Origin: Gymnopilus junonius
Lineage: Eukaryota; Basidiomycota; Agaricomycetes; Agaricales; Galerinaceae
Direction of reading: 5' to 3'
Assembly: GCA_015501075.1 (NCBI GenBank)
Contig: JADNYJ010000184.1
Location: forward strand, 1-64,000
Length of the DNA stretch: 64,000 nt
Position numbers and translations under genes: made by a program. The notes beneath the pieces were generated by a model that saw only the letters and a program-made list of their open reading frames with translations, had not been told where the DNA came from and did no database searches. Position 1 is the stretch's first letter. Every line of letters starts with the position of its first letter. Of the stretch, positions 25,739-35,532 are shown one piece after another.

Positions 25739-26711
25739 CTAGGCTCGGAGCAAGCCCCGCTCCGGCCCGTGAAGTGGGCACCTTCGCTAGAAGGGGCTTG
25801 CGACAAGATGACTGATTTTGATGGGTTTCTTGAAAGGCGACGCTCTCTCGAACAGTGAGAGGTAAAATTTTGAAACTTGTTGCAACCCATAGAGTGCATC
25901 TTTAGTAACACGGCTATGTAGTTTTTTTCCCTAATTATTGGATATGGCCCGCAGAATCTAAGTAGAGAAACACTGCTGAAGCCAAATTCTAGTCCAAAAG
26001 AAGGAGTCGACTGTCGAGTCTACAGACAGAATTATGAACCCAAAATTTCAGAGGACGTAGTTATACAGTCCAAAATTACACTATAATATTTTCAGGATTT
26101 TAGGTGGTCGTCGAGTGGAGGTACCTTCGAAATTCTGGGTATTCAAGGGACAGTCTCCAAATGTCACACTACATCACACGCGCCATATATGAGGGCACAT
26201 AGCATGCTGAGTACACGAGGCTGGGCTTTCGGGACTTAGAGATATTTTCATCGTTAGGCGCACGTGACATGCGCAAAGAAAATCGAATTTCCATCAATTT
26301 TGACCTTTGAGAGTTCTGGCACAAGCACCTCATCACTTTCCACACTTAAAAGAGTCGCTTCGAGGAGAAAGGATACATGACAATGACCTGTCCAAAAATT
26401 GTGGTATGAACATGGCCTATTGTCGATTGAACAAGGACTATCTGATATCTTGACATGGCACATTTCCCGCCTTTTAACTATGCTGATACACAAGGGATAT
26501 GGCCCGAACAAAATATCAAGGACATTATGATACATCTAATCTATATTCCTGTAAATTTTCAGAAAGAGCAGATGAGAAATGCGGTTGAGCGTCGCTGGTG
26601 CGTAAACCCTCTGAAAGTGTCAGTCTGTCGCAAGCCCCTCTGACGGATTTGACGTTTCCAATACAAACAAATACATAACCAAACAAATCCGAGGGGCTTG
26701 GAACGAACCTA
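25739..26711. mobile_element. Element X, non-autonomous relative of Y (about 1 kb)
   Basis: The left tip TAGGCTCGGAGCAAGCCCC and the right tip (minus strand) TAGGTTCGTTCCAAGCCCC are imperfect inverted repeats (about 16 of 20 positions agree). Each tip leads into a subterminal foldback in which CAAGCCCC meets GGGGCTTG, with arms of their own (for example CACCTTCGC...AGAAGGGGCTTGC). The flanks are TCAAATCC on both sides. The interior holds no supported reading frame. It looks like a small deletion derivative mobilised in trans. Confidence 0.6.
26630..26702. repeat. Subterminal foldback of X (CAAGCCCC...GGGGCTTG)
   Basis: TCGCAAGCCCCTCTGACGGA and its partner CAAATCCGAGGGGCTTGGA form inverted arms around an A-rich loop. 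Equivalent foldbacks are seen at 25750-25802, 37789-37913 and 39446-39512, so a hairpin next to each terminus is a structural hallmark of the X/Y family. Confidence 0.7.
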
Positions 26712-26719
26712 TCAAATCC
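26712..26719. repeat. Back-to-back termini of X and Y sharing one 8-bp target
   Basis: The 8 bp TCAAATCC is framed by GGAACGAACCTA on the left and TAGGTTCGTTCC on the right. The two are perfect inverted copies extending 16 bp to GGCTTGG/CCAAGCC. The symmetrical structure is what two neighbouring insertions of the same family at one target would give. Confidence 0.75.
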
Positions 26720-26729
26720 TAGGTTCGTT

Positions 26730-26737
26730 CCAAGCCA
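26730..26737. repeat. Left target-site duplication of W (CCAAGCCA)
   Basis: This is identical to 37781-37788 immediately outside the opposite terminus of W. The target lies in Y's terminal foldback. Confidence 0.85.
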
Positions 26738-26759
26738 GGCTCGCTACTCATACCCGTGT

Positions 26760-27205
26760 CCCGAAAGTAAAATAAATAATAAATAATAAGGAAGAGAGGA
26801 GAAGAAAAGGGGAGAAAAGAGGAGGAATTTAGACTTACAACGGTAGAATATCCGGTACTATTTGCCTAAGTTCGCGGTGCCAGGCAGCGTACACAAACTC
26901 AGACGGCAAAATGAAAGATTGTTCGTATTTGGCAACGCCTCTTGATATCACAGCCACAGGAGTAGTGAGATCTTCCGGAATATTCACTACACAGCTCACT
27001 ACTGAATTCACTATGTAGCACTTCGTCCCTCGAGCTCAAAAAATTTGAGTGTATTATAATAGCGTATATAAATTGTAAACTCAATTTTCAAGGCATTCTG
27101 AGGCCTACTGAGCATTCCAGAGCCTTATCAGTTAGATCTCACTACTGAATCACATGAGTGAGAAGATTAGATAAAGCGCACGCATCACGCGCTACCAGAG
27201 ATCCG
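26760..27205. other. W left subterminal region with TCACTACTGA repeats
   Basis: A non-coding, purine-rich left arm of W. Two copies of TCACTACTGA (26997-27006, 27139-27148) match, in inverted orientation, four copies near the right end. No reading frame is supported. Confidence 0.6.
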
Positions 27206-27829
27206 ATGTTCGTTGATCATCCGTGCTCTTGTCGACTTACACCCCTACCTCGTCGCCTTCGCTTTCCACCACCGTACACAGGAGCAAGCCCGGAAATCAG
27301 GTAAGTAGCAAATATATGAGTATCATTTCGTTTTCTAACATAATTTCTAGCAGTAACCGCAGGAGGCGGCGGTCAGACAACTGGCCGCCGCCTCTCAGCA
27401 CTTCCCTCATCCCTACTCCCTACCCCAACCCCAGTCTCGCATTTTCGTTCGAGGCCGCCGGTGCAGCCTATGCCATGCAAACACCCTCTAACTACCATGG
27501 AACGCCCATCTGCCCCCCATCTCACCTCAAACACGACCCCATCCCCCTCGACTCCTTCTCACTCACCACACGCTCTGCCCATTCCGGGACCCAGCGCAGG
27601 GTCCTCGCAGGTCCCATACACCCTCGCCAACATTCCCTAGTGCCACGTCATCGAGCATCGCCCCTTCGCGCCTCTCATTGCGTCCGTGCAGATGGCCCCG
27701 GCTGCGGCTGCCCAGCCCCTGCATCTCGCTGTGCCAATACCAACGCCAACACGTTTCCACGGATGTACCGTGGAACCGACGGTGCCAGGCAACCCACGAC
27801 CCCACGCTCAGGTCGTTGATGCCCCGCGC
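27206..27829 (+). pseudogene. Pro-rich accessory ORF of W, frame broken
   Basis: An ATG at 27206 opens MFVDHPCSCRLTPLPRRLRF. A good 50-nt intron (27301-27350, GTAAGT...TTTCTAG, with a CTAAC branch site) joins it in phase to SSNRRRRRSDNWPPPLSTSL and a long Pro/Ser-rich stretch. Farther on, coherent Pro/Ala-rich text (SSQVPYTLANIP, then MAPAAAAQPLHLAVPIPTPT) lies in another frame and is cut by a TAG. The base composition is far more GC-rich than its surroundings. It is convergent with the transposase gene, whose stop lies about 170 bp away. No domain recognised. It may be a second protein of W or a GC-rich non-coding arm, so confidence is low. Confidence 0.35.
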
Positions 27830-29889
27830 TGTGCAGGGACATAGTGGCGGCGGCCATTCTTCCTCCCTCCGCCATCTTTTGTGCACGAGGCATGAGGCAT
27901 GTCCCTCTGCCTCAAATTACTATGCCTTACTCGTCCATTGGCCCATCCCTGCCAGCCCCGTAAGTGACTCAGTGATATATCCACAATTTTACATTACTGA
28001 CTACTTTGAGTAATTAGGGCATTCCTTCTTCCTGTTACGACTATCCCTACCCACGCAATCAAGCTTACCACAGTCTCGGCAAGGATTTCGACACTTCGCC
28101 TTCCCTTTATTCCCTTGACACCCCTCTCCTAGTCCACACTTAGCACACTGACGACGTGCTCGCTTTTGCGAGCTGCTTCCCTGCACCCCCTCTTCTGCCG
28201 CAACCTCGGCAGGTCTCTTTTGGACTGCCGCCATGACCGCCTCTCTCACGTCAGCCACCCGTATGTGAGAGCGCAGTTCTCGGCGCTCCTCGCCCTGTTC
28301 GCCTATGCCTTCTCTGAGGCCTCTGGTTGGTAGTGGGCGGTCGGAAGAAGGATATTGAGGTACAGATGGGGCATAGGTTAGACGTGCAGGGTCTCGTATT
28401 ATGGTGTCAATTTGCTTTCTTGCGGTGTATGTAGTAATCCGAGTATGTTTTGCATTGAGAGTTGATGCCCATGTAGTGTAATAAGATTTCAAGTGTTCGA
28501 CAAGCTGGTATTGAAATGAGTGGGAGCCATGTCTCTAAATTTGAGAAGAGTCACTCACCTTGTAAAAGATAGATTTCCCATTTGAAAGCTCATTCCATCT
28601 GCGAACTGCTGATGGCCAGTCGGGACCACCCTCTCTCATGAAGACTGGCTCAGTACGCATCAATTTTGCAAATAGATTTTTCTCTTCAGTGGTGTGGACC
28701 ATGAGAACAGCATAGCGGGTGTCTTGCTTTGATGCCAGATATGAGTATTGCTCCGGCTTTAGCTCCTGGTCATACTTCAAGATTCCACTCAATGTCTGTA
28801 CTGGATCAGGGACAGGAAGGATTCCAAATACTTCTGTGGTTTGAACATAGAGATTTCCATTGACCCATCTTGCCACTGGCTGTGATTTGGGAATTAATTG
28901 ACGAATCTTTTCCGAGTTGAGCAATGATTGTCGTTCATTGATAAGCCATAGATCAAAATGGCCCCTGTAGTGCTGGCCAGTAGTATTATATGTCCCAACA
29001 AGCATGTTGTGCCGGAAGACAAAGTCTTTTAGTCGGGTTGCTGTGTGACGAGGGGAAACACCTGAGTATGGCATACTCTTTCGGATTGGACGGTGGATTG
29101 CACCTTCAGTGAAGTTCGTTCCACGCCAGCATCGATAAATTGGTAGGCCATTGCTTGCAATGCTGATACAGTAATAGAGAGGGATACCAGGAGGATCAGA
29201 GATTTGGCCAAGTTTAATGATTTCAAGAATATTCTTCACTGTTTTCAAAGTATTAGCACTGAAAAGAGGAAGGCCAGATTGTGCATCTTTCAGTGGTCCA
29301 TATACCTCGAAAACTTTGGAGACAAGCTGGTATAGCTGCTCTGGTGGTGAGACAATATGCTTGCAGTGCTTCTTGATGAATTTTGGATTGGATTGCAGAC
29401 ATTCATCCCAAGTCATTGGTGGATCCTGGGATGCAAGATAGGTCATAATGTGCCTTTTGTCCTCAGCATCTGGAAGAAATATAGCATCTCGTAGAGCTCG
29501 AGAGAATGTGACACATAGACCATGGGACTTGGGTATATAGATCATATGAAAGACATGGAAAATGTCCTTCAAAACACCACTGCGGATTTCTGGTGCCCAA
29601 GGAACAGATGTAAGATTCTGAAGGAGTCGGGCATATTCATCAACAGTTGTTGAGTCCACTTCAGCAGAATTAGAAGGCAAGGAATGGGTGATAGGTACTG
29701 CATTGACTTCAGCAAAACTGATGTTCACATTTTCAGAATCAGGGTTGTTATTCTGAAAATCAAAAGGTGAATCAAATGGCAGCTCTCCAAGAGAGTCAAT
29801 CACTGGATTGTTACGAGTCCTGACCCTAAGGGAAGGAATCGTTCTTATACGGTGGACGTTCTGCTCCTCTTGCGTTACGCTAAATGTCA

Positions 29890-32800
29890 CGGAGACTGCC
29901 GTGCTTACTTCTTTGATGCCATCAGATCTATATTTATATTCTTTTTCTGTGCTATGAATCTCCTGCGATCTCTCTTTCGTACGTTATTGTCCGGTGTCTT
30001 GGTTTTTTGTCTTGTCCAGCGAGCGTGCTATGTCCCGCATACATATTATTGACAGTTTACTTTGTATTGTAGCACTATCATAGCTGCTTGATGGGTGTGT
30101 CTAAATCGTACTTCGTGGAGACGTCTGCTATTTTTGGGTTCTGCACGTGCCTGATGCTCCCAGCACATGTGTTTGTTTGTTTCCGAAATCCTATTGGTTA
30201 TTACGTTGGGTTTTTCTCCTTCTCTTCGTCCTCAACTCTGCTCCTTTATCTTGTTCATATCTAACACCTTGTGTTTGTATCGACTGTCTCTTATCCTGTA
30301 GCATCTTCAGTCCCCTCTCGTATGTCTTGCCATGATCTTTGCTTACCTTTGGCTTGGTTTGCGTCGGTTTATGCATTGGGGTCGCCACTCTATGCCCGCC
30401 ATGTCCAGTCTTTGAAGGGCGGCCTTAATCGTCTCGTTTGTGAGCCCTTTTTTTGGTCCGCTCCCTTGATCACTCGTATCCGGCTTCATGGGTTCCTCGT
30501 TCATTGTTTTTAGGTGACAGTCTATAGAGGAGGGTTGTTGGCCTGGGTTTCTGGAGTCAAGAATACGACTGCATACTTTCTGGCTTGACGTTCATATATT
30601 GTCTGCGCCAAGGTTGATGATCATGCAAGTTTTGCTTCTTTCTTTCTTCTTTTTCCGATCCATGATTTATTGCTTCTTCCAATTCCCGTATTGGAAAGCG
30701 TTCATTTGCGTTCGGTTTTCCCCCCTGCTCATTCCGTGGCGAGTCCGTGGCGTGTAGTTTACATTGTCTGTAGTCGGTCTTCCGTCCGTGGACCCTTTGT
30801 TTTAATGAAGATCGTACAAAGTTCGGTCGTGTCTCGTTCAAACTTGAATGGGATTCTTGATACTCTGTCGAGCGTATGATAGTGGTGCGTGCCGTCATCT
30901 CTGATACAATATTTTCTTGTTTTCTCACCGTCCATCCCCCACCCTATGATTTCTAGTCCCAATTTACAATGGGACCACGGAGGATCGTTTGTTTGATTTC
31001 AGTGATGAAGCCTTCGACACTATCCGCAAACTTCCCCTTTACAAGGGCGGGGTGACGGAACTTCCCCCTTTTTCCGTCGTTGCCGCTGGCTTCACTTTCA
31101 ATGTCTATGGTTCCGGTCAGCCTCCTATGACGTCCTGGAATATCATGTTTGCAATTTATCTCGGTAGACTCCCATCTGATTGCAGTGGTTGAACGAGATT
31201 GACAAGAAGAAGCAGGCTCACATAGCGGATAAAAACAAACATAACCCTCAGGCTGATGAACAGCGTGATCAAGCTGATGTCATCGCCTGCTCACGTGAAA
31301 ATCTGGTTCGCATGGTCAATAAAGAGTATCTCGATAAAGGCTTCCGTCGAGACCCAGATTCCCAATTTGTAGACTCTGCAGTCAAAGAATTTACATTGAA
31401 CAAAGAACAGGAACGAGCTTTTAGGATCATAGCAAATCATGCAGTTGAACCTGCATCCGAACAGCTCAAGATGTATCTCGGAGGGATGGGTGGTACAGGA
31501 AAATCTCAGGTTTTGAAGGCGCTCTCCCATTTTTTTAGAGATCGCAAAGAATCTCATCGATTCATTATAGTAGCCCCGACTGGTACTGCTGCTGCCCTGC
31601 TTGGGGGTAACACTTATCATTCTGCTTTTGGCATCAATGAACGTGGAAACAAAAAGCTTGGTGAAGTCAAAGCCAAATTGAGCGGTGTCCAGTACGTTTT
31701 CTTTGATGAGGTTTCCATGTTATCTGCTGCAGACTTATTCAAGATCAATAGGCAGTTGGCAAAGGTCTTTGATCGACCGGATGTGCCCTTTGGAGGTCTA
31801 AATATGGTTTTCTCTGGCGACTTCGCACAGCTGCCGCCGGCGATGGGGGGGGAGAACGTGTCGCTGTATTCTCATACCATTGGAGAGCTGGCCGGAAATG
31901 CGCGCTCTCAAGAGCAAGCTATAGGTAAAGCGCTGTGGCATCAAATCACAACCGCGGTCATTCTGCGCGAAAATATGAGGCAGCGTGTTCAAAGCGACGA
32001 TGATGCCAAATTAAGGAAAGCTCTAGAAAACATGAGGTATAAGGCCTGCACCTCTGAAGACATCTCATTTCTTCGAACACTTGTCACAAATTCATCTAGA
32101 AAAAATCATTCTGTGTGTAACAATGTTTTCAGAAACGAGGCTATAATTACAGCCAGGAATTTGCACAAGGACGAAATAAACCGCGTAGGAGCTATTAGGT
32201 TTGCTCAAGAGACTGGACAGAATCTCGTAGATTTCTGCGCAGAGGATGTTCCATTCACTGGGACTTCGGACGACAGCAAACACGGAGCTAAACGTGTTAG
32301 CGTCATCTCAGATGACATGCGAAAGGGGTTATGGTCCATGCCTCCATCGACGACCGATAAAAACATTGCTGGAAAGCTAAGTCTGTGCGTGGGCATGCCC
32401 ATAATGATTAGAACTAATTACGCCACAGAGCTATGTATGACAAGAGGGCAGGAAGGGTTTGTGTATGGATGGCAAGCCAAAAGGGGGTCAACAGATCAGC
32501 TTATGCTGGACACGCTATTTGTCGAGCTTAAAAATCCGCCAACAACTGTCCATTTCGAGGGTCTACCTGAAAACGTCGTGCCCATTGTTCCCACCAAAAA
32601 TGCGATTACGGCGGCCCTACCCAACGATGATGTACTGTATATAAATCGTACGCAGGTTGAAGTGTTGATTAACTTTGCGATGACTGATTTTGTGTCTCAG
32701 GGGAAGACTAGATTGTACAATCCCATCGATCTAAACAACTTGTTCAATCATCATGCCTACTATACAGCCTTGTCGCGTAGCTCTTCTGCTAGTGGGACTA

Positions 32801-34120
32801 TCATTTTACAAGGCTTTGATGGCAGAAAGGTTCAAGGCGGCTGTTCGGGCGCTCTCAGGCAGGAGTTTTGGGAGCTCGAGATGTTGGACGAAATAACGCG
32901 ACTCACTTATGACCGCAAGCTACCTGATTCCATAACTGGCGCTACCCGTAATCAGTTAATACAGAGCTTTCGAAACTGGAAAGGCCTTCAATATGTGCCT
33001 TCTACCATGCACCGATCTATTAGGTGGTCTCCGAGTAAACCCTTCGATGAAACGGTGGTGGCGGACAGTGTGTCCATCACAGATTGGACGCAGGTGATAA
33101 AAGACGTCAAGCTTAAAGACCGAGATAACGAGCACCCTGCCACATTGCCGCCGAGAAACGACCTGAAGTGCAAAGTTTGCGATACAAATTGCGGGGATGC
33201 AGATTCTATGACAGAAGACCTACACAGGCACAAGAGGATCAAATTTTCTGCCCCACAGTCCAATACATATCCTTCCAGCTCTAACGTGCTAGTGCCAGCA
33301 GGGATGAAGTGGAGCAATAACAGTTGTGCGTACGATTCTATATTTGCCATCTTATATCATGTCTGGCTTCGAGACGAGAACCGTTGGTCTCAGTGCTTGA
33401 GCCATGCCCAGCTTGGGAATCGTGTGCTGCAAAAGCTTGTTGACAGTTTTGAGGATCATCGCAGCAATGCTGCGCTGCTGGAGCTGGCTCGCGACAGCAT
33501 CAGACAAGATCTCCATGCTATTGACCCTGCGCGTATGGGGTATGGCAGGTATGCATCCTTGGAGAGGGTGCTCCAAGAGGTGTTCATGATCAATAAGCTT
33601 ACCTTCCGCGAATTCTACGAGTGTGGCAATGGCCATAACTTCCCATTAAGGGACACATTCTCTTGTTTATCGATTATGTACCATCCGTATCAAAGCGTCA
33701 ATGATCATATCAATCACTCTCATCTGTCTAGTACACGATCTATCCCGTTATGTCCGACCTGCAGCAGTATCCGCGTATTTCGCAGATCTATGGTCTATTC
33801 TCCACCTGTTCTTGTGGTGGACATTTCTATCAATCGGTCCGTTGAAGTGAATCGATGTCTGAGACTTCGCATAGGTAATGACACGTGTATCTATAATCTA
33901 GCAGGAATTGTGTACTTTGGCCGTGCCCACTTCACCGCTGCTATCATCGCTCCCAACAATCACTTCTGGTATTACGATGGATTGTTAAATGACGGCTTGA
34001 TGGCAGACCATGGATCGTGTGACATCATTGAGAATATTGAAAAGGTTAATGGTAGACTGGCGTGCGCGGCTTTCTACACATTGGAGCACCAGTGATGCGT
34101 CCTGGAAAGATGTGTCTGGC
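29890..34120 (+). mobile_element. 5'-truncated Helitron-like insertion inside the transposase gene
   Basis: The minus-strand transposase text stops just below 34190 and resumes near 29880-29990. The DNA between is on the opposite strand and encodes a PIF1 helicase of the kind carried by Helitrons. No HUH/Rep domain is found upstream of the helicase, and I could not fix the 5' TC or 3' CTRR ends, so limits are approximate. A short frame at 30989-31192 (FDFSDEAFDTIRKLPLYKGG onwards) could be cargo or a worn upstream exon. The remainder, 29.9-30.9 kb, is T-rich and without a supported gene. An ordinary duplicated PIF1 gene is the alternative. Confidence 0.5.
31180..34095 (+). CDS. PIF1-like helicase with C-terminal ubiquitin-hydrolase-like domain
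   Basis: A single uninterrupted frame of 971 codons. Superfamily 1B helicase motifs are complete: Walker A GGMGGTGKSQ (about residues 101-110), motif Ia APTGTAAALLGGNTYHSAFG, Walker B FFDEVSM (about 174-180), motif III FSGDFAQLPP (211-220) and motif VI YTALSRSSSASGTIIL. After about residue 690 a second domain begins with WSNNSCAYDSIFAILY (Cys about residue 716), has CGNGH and CPTC pairs, and ends with AHFTAAIIAPNNHFWYYDG. This is the Cys-box/His-box order of USP-type peptidases. No ATG stands at the front (the frame opens at a TTG and the first Met is inside SRENLVRM), so the 5' end is missing or spliced from elsewhere. It overlaps no other coding frame and stops 26 bp before the transposase text. 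Confidence 0.75.
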   Translation: MQWLNEIDKKKQAHIADKNKHNPQADEQRDQADVIACSRENLVRMVNKEYLDKGFRRDPDSQFVDSAVKEFTLNKEQERAFRIIANHAVEPASEQLKMYLGGMGGTGKSQVLKALSHFFRDRKESHRFIIVAPTGTAAALLGGNTYHSAFGINERGNKKLGEVKAKLSGVQYVFFDEVSMLSAADLFKINRQLAKVFDRPDVPFGGLNMVFSGDFAQLPPAMGGENVSLYSHTIGELAGNARSQEQAIGKALWHQITTAVILRENMRQRVQSDDDAKLRKALENMRYKACTSEDISFLRTLVTNSSRKNHSVCNNVFRNEAIITARNLHKDEINRVGAIRFAQETGQNLVDFCAEDVPFTGTSDDSKHGAKRVSVISDDMRKGLWSMPPSTTDKNIAGKLSLCVGMPIMIRTNYATELCMTRGQEGFVYGWQAKRGSTDQLMLDTLFVELKNPPTTVHFEGLPENVVPIVPTKNAITAALPNDDVLYINRTQVEVLINFAMTDFVSQGKTRLYNPIDLNNLFNHHAYYTALSRSSSASGTIILQGFDGRKVQGGCSGALRQEFWELEMLDEITRLTYDRKLPDSITGATRNQLIQSFRNWKGLQYVPSTMHRSIRWSPSKPFDETVVADSVSITDWTQVIKDVKLKDRDNEHPATLPPRNDLKCKVCDTNCGDADSMTEDLHRHKRIKFSAPQSNTYPSSSNVLVPAGMKWSNNSCAYDSIFAILYHVWLRDENRWSQCLSHAQLGNRVLQKLVDSFEDHRSNAALLELARDSIRQDLHAIDPARMGYGRYASLERVLQEVFMINKLTFREFYECGNGHNFPLRDTFSCLSIMYHPYQSVNDHINHSHLSSTRSIPLCPTCSSIRVFRRSMVYSPPVLVVDISINRSVEVNRCLRLRIGNDTCIYNLAGIVYFGRAHFTAAIIAPNNHFWYYDGLLNDGLMADHGSCDIIENIEKVNGRLACAAFYTLEHQ

Positions 34121-35154
34121 TTACTTTGGACGACCAGGACTCGTATCTGCCATGCCTTGCACTGGCCTACACAACACGTCTGAAGTAGGAGTCTCAGTCG
34201 AGTTGTTGCCTCCAGTAGGAGCAAATTCCAGAATGAAAGTCTTGACCTGTGTTTTCCGACAGACCATATTGAATGGAGTAGAGCCAAGGGATGAAAGAGG
34301 TTGGTCACGATGAAGATGTATTATAGCACCAGGGACATATATCTCTTGGATTTGGATGAGAGTACATGTCTGTGTGATATTGATCCCTTGAAAGCTATTA
34401 AACTGATCTGGAGAGATAATTCCATGAGCAATGATGGTGGTGCGGTCATCATGGAAAATGAATACCTCATAGTCGGAAGGTAGTTCCTGTTCAAAATTGA
34501 CTAGGATGGGCACCTGTAAAGTATCAAGCTTCTCATATATCTTGAGAGAAGCATATGCATCCAATGCAGCATACTGGATCTGCTCTTTGGTCAATGGCCC
34601 AGACCAATCAGGGCTAATGCGGATCTGGGGGTCTTTAGAAAGGACATGGGACAGAGCTTTAATGCATAAATCTGCTAGACTTGCTCGAGCATCAGCAACA
34701 ATGCCTTTATCTTTAGCAAGATGTCCTAGATCAATGCCTCCACTGAATGCAGTCAAGGACTGACTGTCATCCTGCAAGTTCTTTAGGTCCAATAAAACAT
34801 TACGACCAACTTTGAGAATCTGGGGGTTTTCAAGAAACATTAATAACTGAGCAGGAAATGTCCCTTGACTTATATGATTGCTAAGCTGGTAAATTCATTA
34901 GCAAACAATATTTTTATGATTGATTATTATACTCACTTGAAATATCCAGACATTATTTCCATAGGCAATTTGCATGATTGCAGTCTTGCAGTGGTCTGGA
35001 ATACCCTGTCTCTGAGCAGTCAAGTCAACGTCCCATTCAGTATCAAGCCCAACAACAAATGTGGCCCCATCAGAAGTTGAAAAGAGATCAATGAGACTAA
35101 GAATTGCATTATTGATCTGTGAAGTAGTGTGGCAGACTGTAGGTACACAGTCTA

Positions 35155-35532
35155 CTGTACCATTTCATTCAATTCGGCAGTCACGCATCATGGGCCCTTC
35201 AAAATCGCCGAAATGTCACGGTTGTCATGGCAATTTTGTGTAGGTGCCAAAACCATTTTGGAGGTCGTAATTTCAAAAAATCGGCCAAAAATAGGGAAAA
35301 AATCGGAAAATTTCCCCCGGTGCAAATTTGATGTGGTTTTGGCCATTCGAGCCTGGAAACAAATAATTTTGTAGGAATCCTCTCACCATGTATGTCATTG
35401 TTCCCTCCTGCTGCTTCAACACCTGCCGAAAAAAAATTTGTGTCACGGCAGGTTTCCCAAGGCGCCGAAATCAAAATTTCGGCAGGTGCGTCACGCATCA
35501 CGGGGCCTGCCGAATTGATTGAAATAGTACAG
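35155..35532. mobile_element. 378-bp MITE with TA target duplication
   Basis: The ends are inverted copies: left CTGTACCATTTCATTCAATT, then CGGCAG; right (minus strand) CTGTACTATTTCAATCAATT, then CGGCAG, with three mismatches in 26. TA flanks both ends (35153-35154 and 35533-35534), as for Tc1/mariner-type insertions. Inside, CACGCATCA recurs next to both termini. It interrupts the transposase exon. Across the insertion, with one TA kept, the transposase reading continues in the same frame (LQLPV on one side, DCVPTVCHTTSQINNA on the other). That supports these exact ends. Confidence 0.8.

Noticed and set aside
31159..31192. Joining the frame at 30989 to the PIF1 frame by a 23-nt intron
   Set aside because: Too short to be spliced; no evidence that the two belong to one protein.
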